A stretch of DNA of 64,000 nucleotides from Breviolum minutum Mf 1.05b.01 (GCA_000507305.1 DF241613.1:1-64000); one strand, 5' to 3'. Shown: positions 11,186-21,883, counted from the first letter of the stretch. The notes: generated from the letters alone by a model not told the origin. Numbers and translations are program-made.

Positions 11186-11324
11186 AAAGGGAAATGAAAC
11201 GTTGTTCACCCTGCTGTACAAAGGCGTTTACGAATCTAAGCCTGCTGTGGACGTCTATGTTGGAGACGTGCCGTCCGGACAGCCTACAGTCTTGCACCTT
11301 GGCGAAAATTTGTCAAGACTGTGA
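11186..11324 (+). CDS. Exon of a hypothetical protein
   Basis: After TCCAG at 11181-11185 a frame reads KGNETLFTLLYKGVYESK and continues VDVYVGDVPSGQP to a TGA at 11322-11324. The composition (alternating hydrophobic residues, no low complexity) is that of a folded domain, but I do not recognise it. The stop may be real or fall in an intron with a donor just before it. Confidence 0.4.
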
Positions 11325-11855
11325 ACCACTTAAGATTCGTTTCAGAATGGCTGTGGTACTTCATGTAAGCAGCGCGGGCGCTACATCTAGAGTTTAATGT
11401 GTAGATTGTCTTGGTGCGCAAGCCTGTTCCTGAATCCGAGGAAACTGTGGGATCATTATCTTCTTTTCTGTGAGGAGAGTAAGGACGATTTTTTTACAGC
11501 GAGTCATGACCAAGTGGTGCTGCACTGCCAGGCTTTTCAAGTGCAATGTCGCCACATGTGCTTGATTTCCGACTGCAACATACCCGAGGGTGGCCCTTTG
11601 AAGTTTCACGGGGCTGATGACGATGGTCGTGCCGTGATCAAGTTGCCTCCATGTAAGTTCCTCCTGCTTGTCAGCGTCATTGGGCAAATTCAGAAAGATG
11701 GTTTCTGGGATGCAAAAAGTTGAGTGTATCAGCGTCAAGCTGTCAGTGAGCTGTTTCATTGTAGCAATGACTGCTCAACAATGTAGCAGATTTTTCAATC
11801 AAATGCACAAACTTCCTGGAACTTTTATCAGCTATCTCAACAGGGGTTGGTTCAG

Positions 11856-11975
11856 GTAGTTGCTGAAGATGAAAGTGTCAGGGATTTTGATGTGTATTTT
11901 TTCCAAGCTTCTTGGATTGTTCGCAGCAATTGGCTGAAGAGTGAAGGCTGCCCCTGCTTGTCTAGTCCTTGCTGA
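11856..11975 (+). CDS. C-terminal exon of a hypothetical protein
   Basis: After TTCAG a 39-codon frame reads VVAEDESVRDFDVYFFQ, then a Trp-containing basic part, and ends in GCPCLSSPC and TGA at 11973-11975. The next start codon (11985) is only 9 nt away. Function not recognised. Either two cistrons nearly touch, or this exon's stop is not used. Confidence 0.4.
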   Translation, partial: VVAEDESVRDFDVYFFQASWIVRSNWLKSEGCPCLSSPC

Positions 11976-11984
11976 TTTCGCAAG

Positions 11985-13253
11985 ATGTCGCTTTGCAAGG
12001 CCAAGCTGCAGAAGTTGGATTTGTTGTCCATGACGGAGAGCACCAAGGCTCCGTCAGCTTTAGACGCATTGGACTCAGATGAGGAAGACAGAATGTCTTT
12101 AGACTCTGTGAGTGCGATCACATCAGGAAAAAGAAGCAAGGCAAAACCACAGCACATGAGGAACGAAAATGCCCAGGCAAAAAATTTGAGGAAGGCGTTT
12201 GTCTTCCAGAAGCTGATGACAAAAGAGGAAGCGGATGCAATGACAAATCAACAATGCTTCGCCTTCCGTGAGTTAGACCGGGAGAACAAGCGGGCAATCT
12301 CAACACTGTCCGCAGCAAAGCTGGAGGCCATGAAGGACCAAGAGAGAAACATGGTGGAAGAGATGGTGAGTTTCACAGGGTGGATCGAAGCGGAGATGGG
12401 CAATGATATTACGGTTGAGGAGCAAGTCCAGTTTCGGAAGAGGTGGCTGGTGAAGACAGACTACGGTCAAGGGTATTTGTGCCAGCTTTGTGGAAAAGAA
12501 ACATATGGTGGGCTGGGCTGCCCACACCTGATGAGTACCACGCACCAAGAGAAGGAAAGAGAAGAAATATTGATGGACAGAGTATTTGGGACCCCCGAAG
12601 CAAGGAAATCAAGAAGATTTGGAGAAGGATGCCACACGCCGACAAGGGCAGCAATGCGCAAGTATTGGGGGCCCAACATGGAGAATTTGATCACACTTTT
12701 GGAGGTGAAGATGCAATGTGGAGAACAAATCAGCTTTAAGTACGGCAAAAGTCAAAAAGCTGCGTCCTACATGATCAGCAAGAACATGCCCTACCGGTTC
12801 CACTTGGCATTGATCAAGTATGATGAGGCCACGGGTTGTTACAGGAATAGCACCTTTTGGTTGCATGATGTCAGGTTGTGGAACTCTCTCCCGGAGATTG
12901 AGGATGAAGATATGGAGAGAACTTATGAGAAGAACCAGAAGAAAGGTGACAAATGGTGGCCAGTTATCATGTGCCAAGTGGGTGAAGACAATTCAGAAGC
13001 CTTCCAGGAAGTCGTCCCCGATTTTATTTATGTGGTCATTTGTCTCTACCAGGTTCTGCAGAAACCCTTGACTGCCTGGTGTGTGAACTTCATCAGACAG
13101 CCCAACACCATCACATCCAGCATCAGGGGACCCCGAGGCGCACTTGGTCAAGGATATCAAATTCACCAAGATCACCAAGACCTCCAAGATCATCACATGA
13201 AGGGCCCGGGTCAGGCCGCCAGGCCAAGAATTGATGTTTTACCAAAGTATTGA
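11985..13253 (+). CDS. Hypothetical protein with U1-type zinc-finger-like motif
   Basis: A continuous 422-codon frame starting MSLCKAKLQKLDLLS. Residues about 1-60 are acidic and Ser-rich, about 60-130 are charged and probably helical (AKNLRKAFVFQKLM, then SAAKLEAMKDQERNMVEEM), and about 165-190 hold C-Q-L-C with H-L-M-S-T-T-H following (C-x2-C-x11-H-x5-H), close to the spacing of U1/matrin-type C2H2 fingers that bind nucleic acid. The last 60 residues (repeated HQD) may be intron read-through. The function is unknown. TTTCGCAAG lies directly before the ATG and could be a trans-splice acceptor. The TGA stop is itself part of a hairpin (13247-13269). Confidence 0.6.
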   Translation: MSLCKAKLQKLDLLSMTESTKAPSALDALDSDEEDRMSLDSVSAITSGKRSKAKPQHMRNENAQAKNLRKAFVFQKLMTKEEADAMTNQQCFAFRELDRENKRAISTLSAAKLEAMKDQERNMVEEMVSFTGWIEAEMGNDITVEEQVQFRKRWLVKTDYGQGYLCQLCGKETYGGLGCPHLMSTTHQEKEREEILMDRVFGTPEARKSRRFGEGCHTPTRAAMRKYWGPNMENLITLLEVKMQCGEQISFKYGKSQKAASYMISKNMPYRFHLALIKYDEATGCYRNSTFWLHDVRLWNSLPEIEDEDMERTYEKNQKKGDKWWPVIMCQVGEDNSEAFQEVVPDFIYVVICLYQVLQKPLTAWCVNFIRQPNTITSSIRGPRGALGQGYQIHQDHQDLQDHHMKGPGQAARPRIDVLPKY

Positions 13254-13269
13254 TGCTTTTCATCGATAC
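13247..13269 (+). repeat. TTGATG/CATCGA hairpin overlapping a stop codon
   Basis: GTATTGATG (13247-13255), loop CTTTT, CATCGATAC (13261-13269): nine pairs, one of them T-G at the position conserved in the family. The outer four pairs (GTAT/ATAC) differ from other copies yet still pair. The TGA stop of the preceding frame is inside the left arm. Confidence 0.85.
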
Positions 13270-13368
13270 CACATCTACACAGCATTTTGCCAAGATCCCA
13301 TCTCCGTTTTTTCCAAATGATTTTTACAATAGGTAGAATTGAATTTGCTAAGCTTCCATTGTTCCTCC

Positions 13369-13386
13369 CTTGATGCTTTCATCGGC
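13369..13386 (+). repeat. TTGATG/CATCGG hairpin
   Basis: CTTGATG-CTTT-CATCGGC in + orientation, 115 nt after the stop at 13253. The first base pair is broken (C-C). Confidence 0.7.
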
Positions 13387-13801
13387 GGAGGGACCATGGA
13401 AACATGAATCGAACCAAGAACGGGGAGGGGACAAAGACTTAGAGTGCTTTGGGTTAGATAGCGTTGAAGGCACTGAAACTCTGATCATTGCTTGGAATTG
13501 GACATTGAAGGTACACCAGGACCAATCGACTTTTTGATGGTATAAAAGCTGTTTGTTTTCAGACATAAGTTGTTTTGTTGTGTTTTCTTTGTATACACGC
13601 AGAGGAAGTGCTCATGTCAAACGATGTTGCCTCCCGATGAGAGTGTTCTTTTTTCTGAATTGGATCCATATTTGTGGTTTTTACTCGTCAGGGGCGCGAA
13701 CCCATCGTGCAATACTGTGCACAGTCCAGCAAATGACTGGCGCATAATCTTGCGGTTGACCATTCGATGACCGAGCAACAAAAGCGTTGTTTTTTCAACA
13801 G

Positions 13802-14034
13802 GCGAAGGTGTTTGTGTGTTGCAAGCTTCCATCATTGCAGCCGGATTGATAGCCAATAATAGCATTATCACATTCATGCTCCAATATGGTCGGCCCCGAG
13901 GCTTCCCTGACACGCAGCACGGGGAAGTGGAGTTCGATCACAATGCGTACAGATCTATCGATGAGTTCTTTAATGAGGCTTGGTTGCAGGCACAAACTTT
14001 TGTACTTATGAGTTACACGACAAATCTCATTTGA
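13802..14034 (+). CDS. C-terminal exon of a hypothetical protein
   Basis: After ACAG a frame reads GEGVCVLQASIIAAGLIANN, continues as an apparently folded, acidic-to-neutral segment (YGRPRGFPDTQHGEVEFDH) and ends in TGA at 14032-14034. Function not recognised. A hairpin of the TTGATG/CATCGR family begins 118 nt after the stop. Confidence 0.45.
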
Positions 14035-14152
14035 AAGGATCCAGCCAACCCTGGATCTAAAGTCTAAGGGGCTCCTTGCAGTACCGCCAGCAGTGTGAGT
14101 CTGGGGTGCGACCTAGTTTTGGTGGAGATGCTCGATCTTTTGGCTCATGAAA

Positions 14153-14175
14153 TCTTGATGCAATTATCATCGGGA
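14153..14175 (+). repeat. TTGATG/CATCGG hairpin with 7-nt loop
   Basis: TCTTGATG (14153-14160), loop CAATTAT, CATCGGGA (14168-14175): eight pairs, two of them T-G. Confidence 0.8.
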
Positions 14176-14594
14176 CGACTTGATGGTACCAGGACCCGTG
14201 TTGCATTTGGAAGTTTTGTTCAGCGAGCACAGAAATAAAGTTGTGTGGGTATGCGTGCATGTGTTGAAGGTGGTTTGCCAGATCCAGCTGCAGTTCCCTT
14301 ACTATCAGCTGTGTTCCCTGAAATTGACGATTAATCACTTGCGCTTGCAAGTTTCTTTCTATGCACATTAATTTCATCATTATCAATCATAAGCATGTTT
14401 GTCCCAATTCAAAGAGCATTTGGATCCAGGAAAGAGAATTACCGTCAAACATAATAATTGTACATCAATCACGGTGGGGTAGAGACATTTTGAGAATGAA
14501 TTGTTTTCATTTCATGGGTGGTAACACATCAATCAAGAATGGCAGCAGAGATCGGGTCAATTTAGTAGGTCTTTGGAGTTTAGGTTTGGTTCCC

Positions 14595-17500
14595 ATGCCG
14601 GTCTCCTGTGAGATTCTGACAGTGTCAGACAGTGATGGAGAGGGCAATGGGGAATCCGTTCGCAAGGATTGCCAGCTGAGGTCCAGAAAGAGATCTAAAC
14701 ACAAGCAGAAGCGCAGGCTTGTAAACCCCATTGATCAGGAAACAAGACTACGGTGCATTTTGGGAAGGCCATGTTGGTGTAAACGTGGACGTTGTCTTCA
14801 ACAATTTTTGCCTGCTGATGTGTTCCATTCTTTGCTGGACTATCGGACATCATTACATAGTTTGCACAAGATTGACCAAGATCATTGTGTGTTTGGGCTG
14901 ACGTCAGTGTTTTGGTTATGTTTGTTGTATGGCCAGGCCATCGTTTTTTCCAGCTGGGCATTGGGTTCATGCAACCCAAGGCCCTTCCTCCAGAACCAAG
15001 GTTTTGCATCGGATACGTGACCTTGTGATGCAAGCCCAGCCTTGCAGTGACAAAGACGAAGGAGAAGGTTCGTCGAGGTCGAGCAAGGTCGCATGGAAAG
15101 TGCAAGGGTATCGAGTTTGCTTACGTGCTTGGAAGAAGTTGCACAATATTGGTTCCCAGTTTTGTATTATTATTACTTCAATTGGTGCTAGAGCATTTTG
15201 TTTTTATTTCTTCGAAGACAAGTTCTTCTTTTGGGACCCCCTCCCCGCCAAAAAAGGATTGAAGGGGTTATTTTCAGAGTGTTAGTTTATGCATCCAAGC
15301 CTTCTGCTATTTTTGGTTTGGACATAATTATTTCCTATCCGATTTTTCTGTAGCAAACGACATTCAGGCAGCAAGCGCTTCGAGAAGCTTTTTGAGGCTG
15401 CCAGAGAAGGGCACACGCAACCGCCCGTAGATTTGAGGTACCTGAAAAAACCAGTCCAAACAATAAGGGATCATGATGTCAGATCTGATGTTTTCAGTTT
15501 TTTGCACAATCTTTGGACTAGCTGCGCAGAAACCTTACCAGATGTGAGAGATGACCCTCTCACCCCATCAGAAGAAGTCAGTCTTTGTTTAGCTGGACAA
15601 GAGATTGACATTGATCCATACGCCAAGAGTATACAAGATGTGATGTCTGGATCAAAAGATGTTTTGCCGAGAAAAGAAAAGAGAAAACAAACCCACAAAA
15701 AGGGTGTGGAAGTGAACCCTCTACGGGCCGACATGGAGAAGAGGTACTTGCCGCCAGGCAACATGAAAGACCATTGGGAACAATACCGAATTGTTTCGCC
15801 CCTTGAGCGGCCTGCAAGTTTTCCCACATTTTGGCGAGTGCCTCATTGACAAAATTTTCAGACTGCATAATATGTTGTGTCCTTGTTTTTGGGTTTGGTG
15901 TGTGTGTGTGGGGGTTTGGCTTACCATCCATTTATCTACTCCCTGGCCTTCAGCGACCAGTTTTTCATGTAGGTTGGGAAACGAGCGTGTTTAATTGATG
16001 GAGATCTTGAAGGACCATTTTGTTGTAGGGTAACGACCATTCGATTGGCTCTTCATGTTTCGCATACTGTAAGGTTTGATGATGGTTGATGACTCAACAC
16101 AGTGTAGAATAAAGAAATCATACAAATCACAACGCCATTACCAAATTCTTGAAACTCCAGGAATAAAGGTAAGTTTGCTGCGTTTTTGGAGGGGTGTTGA
16201 CCCTCAAACGTCCAAGGGCTTTGCTTGATGATATCATCGAGTTGAGCCAAGAGTTTTGATGTTTGATCTTAATATCAGTGCGTTTATCCAAGGGCTTTGC
16301 TTGATGAAACCATCGAGTTTAGCCAAGAGCTTTGATGTTTGATGATATCATCGATTTTATCCAAGCGCTTTGCTTGATGAATTCCTCGAGTTTGGCCAAG
16401 AGCTTTGATGCTTGATGATATCACTGAATTTACCCAGGGGCTATACTTGATGAGATCATCGAGTTTAGCCAAGCGCTTTGATGCTCGATGATATCATTGA
16501 ATTTACCCAGGGGCTATACTTGATGAGATCATCGAGTTTAGCCAAGCGCTTTGATGCTTGATGAAATCATGGAGTTTAGCCAAGAGCTTTGGTGCTTGAT
16601 GATATCATTGATTTTATCCAAGGGCTTTGCTTGATGAGATCATCGAGTGCAGCCAAGAGCTTTGATGCTGGATGATATCATTGATTTTATCCAAGGGCTT
16701 TGCTTGATGAGATCATCGAGTGCAGCCAAGAGCTTTGATGCTGGATGATATCATCGAGTATTTGGATTTTATCATGAGACCATGGCATCAACCTTGTCAT
16801 GAGACCATGGCATCCACCCACCCTTACGCTTGGCTCGTGAGGCCAGGAGGCCAGGGTGCACCGTTGGCCGGGTGCAGGTGCCTTCCTCTGATTGGCGATG
16901 ACATGTCCCACGATGCGCTAATGTGGGGGCATGGGGGAAAACATGTGCGGAAACCCGAGCACTTTGCATGGCCCGTGCATTTCCCTTGGGGCCAACCGCC
17001 ATACAGAATCGGGGAGGCCTCATATATGTTCTACGCATTAGAAAGCATATTTTTCATGTTTTGCTGAAGTGTTTTCCTGACTTCGTTTGTGCTGATGTAG
17101 CATGTCCGGATGTACCCATTTTTTTGTGGTTTCATGATATCATCAAGGTTTCTTACCAGTGCTTCAGCGTGCAATGCGTGTGTTTGATGATGACATATTC
17201 GAGGTCCTTGTGGTCTTGTTCTTATCTTCAAGATACCATCCCATTTTTTTTGCGGTATTACCCCGGGGTTATGAGCAAGTTTTGTTGCAGTTTGTATTTT
17301 CAAATCTTGTTAATCCAGACCAGACAACAAATTGGCGAGGTATGGCTGAGTGAATTCAGCTGCATGGCATTCAGACAAAGATCCCAACACCATCAATGTG
17401 GAACATGCATGAGACATCGCGCCCTCATACGTGCCCTGGGGGGGCATTCAGCTGCGCGTGCTGCTCAACAAAAGCTTTACCACACACATCTAAGACATCA

Positions 17501-18382
17501 ATATTGCGATCGTTTAGTATATTGGAAGATGCGGGCAGATTCAAGAGACTCGTTTGTACCCGTCGTAACTATGGTGACGGATGGGATGGATCAGAGCAAA
17601 TTCTGCCTTCCGAGACATGAGGCCATGAGGAGCAAAGATTTTGGAAGCTTCATTCGTCCAAAGCTTCACATCAGCGCAATCATCGCCCATGGGTGGCACG
17701 TTATTTTTCAGATTTCGCCACCAGACCTTCCCAAAGACTCCAATGCTTCCATTGAATTGATCTCACACTCACTCACTGTGCTACAAAAACAAGACGCAAA
17801 CCTCCGAGATTTGCATGTCAATATCCAAAGCGATAACACTTGCAGGGAGTGTAAGAATTCGCCAATGATACGCTATTTGAGCTCCTTAGTGAGCAGCCGA
17901 ACCATTCGTTCTGCAGCGTTAAATTGCCTGAGAAGTGGCCATTCTCATGAGGATATTGATCAAATGTTTGGGCAGCTAGCGACTTTTATGCTTCGATCCA
18001 AGGACTTACAAGACCCAACAGACGTAAAACGTTGCATTCAGGCTTTCTTGGATAAAGCAAAACTTTTTGAGAAAGAACGACGAGTTGTCATCATTGATCA
18101 AACCAGGGATTGGAAGCTTGACCTCATGTTTGGCATGTTTGAACCTATTGTGTAGTATAGCATTGCTTTCGTTAGATGTTGAACACTGATGCATTATCGT
18201 TCAATACTGTTTTATGTTGTGTTGTTCTCCATTGCCCCCGCCAAGGCGAGGATTCCACACTGCAGCAGTTCCAGTTCAGGTTAAAGGAATGTTTGGACCT
18301 GGCGCACCACACGCATTCCTCTTGCAGCGCCGGACAGATGTAGGCGTGAAGAGAAGGTTTTTTTTTGCCAATGTAATGACGC
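14595..18382 (+). CDS. Transposase-like protein with DDE-type core (DUF7869-like)
   Basis: ATG at 14595 starts MPVSCEILTVSDSDGEG. Exons: 14595 to about 14920 with a Cys-rich module (PCWCKRGRCLQQF); about 14961-15151 (GHWVHATQGPSS); 15368-15837 (FEKLFEAAREG, later MEKRYLPPG); 17340-18149, the core domain; and 18280 to about 18382 (GPGAPHAFLLQRR). The core has CGTCMRHR, then TDGMDQSKF, QSDNTCRECKN and GHSHEDIDQMFG, three acidic sites in the order of RNase H-fold DDE enzymes. This layout is that of a family abundant in dinoflagellates and assigned, from memory, to DUF7869; whether it still moves DNA is unknown. The C-terminus is unresolved. Intron 15838-17339 holds a hairpin array. Confidence 0.7.
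15838..17339 (+). other. 1.5-kb GT-AG intron flanked by 8-bp direct repeat
   Basis: Splicing GCGA|GTGCC to GGCGAG|GTATGG keeps the frame (F-W-R-V-W-L-S-E-F). The octamer TTGGCGAG lies at 15831-15838 and again at 17332-17339, so the intron is bounded by what looks like a target-site duplication. It carries the array at 16213-16762 and no gene. Confidence 0.65.
16213..16762 (+). repeat. Array of about 7.5 dimeric 73-bp units with two hairpins each
   Basis: Each unit opens with CCAAGGGCTTTG (or CCAGGGGCTATA), then CTTGATGA-GATCATCGAG, then TTTAGCCAAGAGCTTTGATG, then a second TTGATGATATCAT(C/T)GA. About 15 hairpins of the TTGATG/CATCGR type result, all in + orientation and all inside one intron. 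The first, complete copy is at 16224-16241. Confidence 0.85.
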
Positions 18383-18844
18383 AGGTTAGATAATAACACA
18401 TTCAAGCTGGTGTTTGAATCCAGTGACTCCCCTCTTCCATTCTTGGCATGATAAAGTAAAGGTTGCGTGGCGGAGGGCATCACAAACACCTTTTGGCGAG
18501 ATGCAACTGAACATATGGATGATGTTGTGTTAAGGACACCGATGTGTTTTTTTTGCATAAAGTTGCTGGTGTGTTGGGTATTTTTGAGATGTTTTTATTT
18601 GTTCAAGGCCAGTGTTTTTGTACATTTTCCAATTTGTGCTACATGGTCCAGGACCAAGAGATGGATGCATTCAGAGGATTTTTCCCACACACTTCTTTTC
18701 TATCCCAAAGAGGTGGCCAGTCAATCCCTTCCATTGGGCATTCCATGTGGTACCTCGTGCTTTTAGTTCTTCTAAACATGGCATTGAGCGGTCGTATGAT
18801 TTTTTGTCCAGCATTATTGTGATGATGTTCTGTTTTTTGCCCAA

Positions 18845-19013
18845 AGGCATCGCTGACAGAAATGAATTGGGAAAAGACTACAAGGAGAGCATCCTGAAAT
18901 ACATTCCGCTTCTTCGCAATCCCCTATTTAATCTGCAAAGGGCTGCTGACTTCTTGGAGGCTTGGGTCAAAGGAACCTTGCAAATGGCGCCATTGGTTCC
19001 TGTTTCAGCGTAA
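18845..19013 (+). CDS. Possible exon, hypothetical
   Basis: A frame after AAAG reads GIADRNELGKDYKESILKY and continues with a Leu-rich amphipathic stretch (LLRNPLFNLQRAADFLEAW) to TAA at 19011-19013. Helical content is likely; I do not recognise it. It may be a late exon of the transposase-like gene or the first of another gene ending at 19537. Confidence 0.35.
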
Positions 19014-19180
19014 CTTGCCTAAAGTTAGTTTTTGCCCTCCGCCATTGACTGAAAAATGCACCCAGTTGATTGGTGGGTTTGGTGCTGAATCACAGTCAGC
19101 GTTTCCCAGGGTGATGATTCTGCCGGGCCCAGTGGCAGCAGCTAATACTTTGCCCCAACGGTTCACGACAGATGATTTTG

Positions 19181-19817
19181 CAGTGCCTAGCAATCATGTT
19201 TCGTCTCTTGGCTAGATCGGCTTGTCATGCCTGCGTATTAGTTAAACTGCACTGTCATAACTTTTTTAAGAGATGTTGTCTTGCCTCCAAACCACCTTTT
19301 TGCAGGTTGAAGCAGCCAGAGAAGAAACTTGCGGTAGTCAAGTCTTACACCAAAAGAGCCAAACGTCGAATTACCTATCAGGCAGCTTCATCAGCTTGGG
19401 CATGTGGTGTCCCTTGGAGTGAGGCCTTGTGCATAGTGAAGAAGGCTCTTGCCAAAGCTGATGGCACGCCCAAACCGATACGATTCTCTGGAAAAGCCAA
19501 AGGGAGGGGCAGAGGTAAAGGTAAAGGTAAAGGATGAGCAAGACATCGTTTTCTTGGCCTTTTTTACTGCAGGAGGAGCGTCGTTGAAAATCAATGACAC
19601 CCTGCCTGCAGCGAAAATCAGAGCAAACGAAGCCTTACAAGACCTGACGAGTGTGTGCCCCATCCTTCAGTGCAGGACTACTTGGCAATGTGGTATCAGC
19701 ACGGTGGTTGTGTTGAGTAGAGTTTTTGTAACACAGACCTCCAAGCTCTTTTTAGAGGCCTGTATTTCCCCAGCGTGTAAAAACTTTTTGGAAATTGGCA
19801 AAAAAAACGGCTGATTT
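19181..19817 (+). repeat. Tandem duplication, copy 1
   Basis: 637 bp repeated at 19884-20521 with about 99% identity (visible changes: GCGTATT/GCATATT, GATACGA/GATAGGA, CCTCCAAG/CCTGCAAG, one A in a run). Between the copies lie an N (19818) and a 66-bp inverted copy of 19115-19180. Each copy holds one coding exon with the same C-terminus. Confidence 0.85.
19306..19537 (+). CDS. Basic C-terminal exon, copy 1
   Basis: After TTGCAG a frame reads (R)LKQPEKKLAVVKSYTKRA, then a conserved-looking AASSAWACGVPWSEAL, and ends in a Gly-Lys-Arg tail (GRGRGKGKGKG) and TGA at 19535-19537. Tails of this kind commonly bind nucleic acids. Family not recognised beyond similarity to the C-termini of dinoflagellate transposase-like proteins (from memory). 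It could be the last exon of the gene at 14595. No TTGATG hairpin follows. Confidence 0.5.
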
Positions 19818-19883
19818 GNCAAAATCATCTGTCGTGAACCGTTGGGGCAAAGTATTAGCTGCTGCCACTGGGCCCGGCAGAAT

Positions 19884-20521
19884 CAGTGCCTAGCAATCAT
19901 GTTTCGTCTCTTGGCTAGATCGGCTTGTCATGCCTGCATATTAGTTAAACTGCACTGTCATAACTTTTTTAAGAGATGTTGTCTTGCCTCCAAACCACCT
20001 TTTTGCAGGTTGAAGCAGCCAGAGAAGAAACTTGCGGTAGTCAAGTCTTACACCAAAAGAGCCAAACGTCGAATTACCTATCAGGCAGCTTCATCAGCTT
20101 GGGCATGTGGTGTCCCTTGGAGTGAGGCCTTGTGCATAGTGAAGAAGGCTCTTGCCAAAGCTGATGGCACGCCCAAACCGATAGGATTCTCTGGAAAAGC
20201 CAAAGGGAGGGGCAGAGGTAAAGGTAAAGGTAAAGGATGAGCAAGACATCGTTTTCTTGGCCTTTTTTACTGCAGGAGGAGCGTCGTTGAAAATCAATGA
20301 CACCCTGCCTGCAGCGAAAATCAGAGCAAACGAAGCCTTACAAGACCTGACGAGTGTGTGCCCCATCCTTCAGTGCAGGACTACTTGGCAATGTGGTATC
20401 AGCACGGTGGTTGTGTTGAGTAGAGTTTTTGTAACACAGACCTGCAAGCTCTTTTTAGAGGCCTGTATTTCCCCAGCGTGTAAAAACTTTTTGGAAATTG
20501 GCAAAAAAAACGGCTAATTTG
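19884..20521 (+). repeat. Tandem duplication, copy 2
   Basis: Second copy of 19181-19817. It contains a frame at 20010-20240 coding the same basic C-terminus with one changed residue (PIR to PIG). Confidence 0.85.
20010..20240 (+). CDS. Basic C-terminal exon, copy 2
   Basis: Duplicate of the exon at 19306-19537, differing at one residue, ending in the same GRGRGKGKGKG tail. No upstream exons accompany it, so it is either an alternative last exon, a partial gene copy, or an assembly duplicate next to the N at 19818. Confidence 0.45.
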   Translation: MKQPEKKLAVVKSYTKRAKRRITYQAASSAWACGVPWSEALCIVKKALAKADGTPKPIGFSGKAKGRGRGKGKGKG

Positions 20522-20605
20522 TGTCCAATTGGAGGCCATTTTGGTAATTCATGTGTGCGCCATCCTCCTTAGCAAATTTGTTCCGAGACTGCGAGAAAAC
20601 GGCAA

Positions 20606-21340
20606 CCCTAAACCAATGCCGTTCAGGACCATGTTTCGGGGATTGTGGCATTATCAAAGGTCTGGTTGGGTATAACTTAGCATATAAATATATATATAGA
20701 TATTTTAAGATTATGGGAGTCTGCTAAAAAAGGCGACTTTGTGTCCAATCTGAGGTTGTTTTTTTGGGTCACAAAACTGTGCCCCCTCCTTAGCAAAGAG
20801 AAAACGGCAACCCTAAACCCTAAACGTTTCAGCAACAAGATGTCGGATACGGCAATGCCGCTCAGGACCATGTTTCGGGGATTGTGGCATCATCAAAGGT
20901 CTGAATGGGTAGAGCCTTTGTTAAAAACACAACCTTTAATCTACAAGTAGGCCAACAGAAAAAAAACAGTCAAAGCTCTTTNGGGTCACAAAACTGTGTG
21001 CCCCCTCCTTGGCAAAGAGAAAACGGCAACCCTAAACCCTAAACGTTTCAGCAACAAGATTTCGGATACGGCAATGCCGCTCAGGACCATGTTTCGGGGA
21101 TTGTGGCATCATCAAAGGTCTGAATGGGTAGAGCCTTTGTTAAAAACACAACCTTTAATCTACAAGTAGGCCAACAGAAAAAAAACAGTCAAAGCTCTTT
21201 GTTGTACCTGCTGGTTTGAACATATATTTTTTTTCAAAGGTTATGGGAGTCTGCCAAAAAAGGTCGATTTGTGTCCAATCTGAGGTCGTTTTGGTCACAA
21301 ATGTGTGCCCCGGGAGAAAACATCAACCCTAAACCCTACA
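20606..21340 (+). repeat. Telomere-like CCCTAAA motifs in a duplicated block
   Basis: CCCTAAACCCTAAAC occurs at 20811-20825 and 21030-21044, CCCTAAACCCTA at 21328-21339 and a single CCCTAAACC at 20606-20614. The reverse complement is TTTAGGG, the plant-type telomere repeat also reported for dinoflagellates. All four follow the same phrase (GAAAA..CAACCCTAAAC), so they sit inside a larger repeat whose unit is about 217 bp (20764-20981 and 20983-21200, with an N at 20982). Confidence 0.75.
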
Positions 21341-21883
21341 GGTTACCGTAATAAGGCTTTTGGATATGGCAATGTGGTTCAGGACCATTTTGGGGGGGAT
21401 CTTGGCATCATCAAAGGCCCAGGTAGGTACATGCTTGGTTAAAAACACAACTTCTCATCTTGCAAGTCTACCCACTCAAAAATAAGTCAAAGCTCCGTTC
21501 AAGTACCTGCAGGTTTGAGCATGAGGTCATTTTGGCCACAACATGTTTGCCAGAAATTTTGATATAAAAGAGCTGACAAGACCCAGTAACTGTCAGGCTA
21601 GTAGGTGACGGTACATCAGTCAATTCAATACTGTGGTACTTGGGATGGTGTGATGTTGATTGCAAACTGGATTTACATGGAGGTTGTTCCTGAACGACTT
21701 TTAGACTCTCATTGTTCCATTCATTTTACTTGGACATAAAATGTATGATTACATGTTAAAGGTCATCCTGCTGAGACCATGATGGGTACCAAATTCCCCA
21801 CATTTGAAAGCCTGGAGCCCTGACCCAAGTTTCATGTTTTGTGTCTTAAACTTGAAGAATGGTCCAACTGGAAAATACCTTTT

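Noticed and set aside
16213-16762. A CRISPR-like array
   Set aside because: Units are contiguous dimeric repeats without unique spacers, in a eukaryotic intron, and no cas gene is present.
20811-20825. A true internal telomere or chromosome fusion point
   Set aside because: Only two repeat units, and the motif is embedded in a repeated block r rather than in an array.
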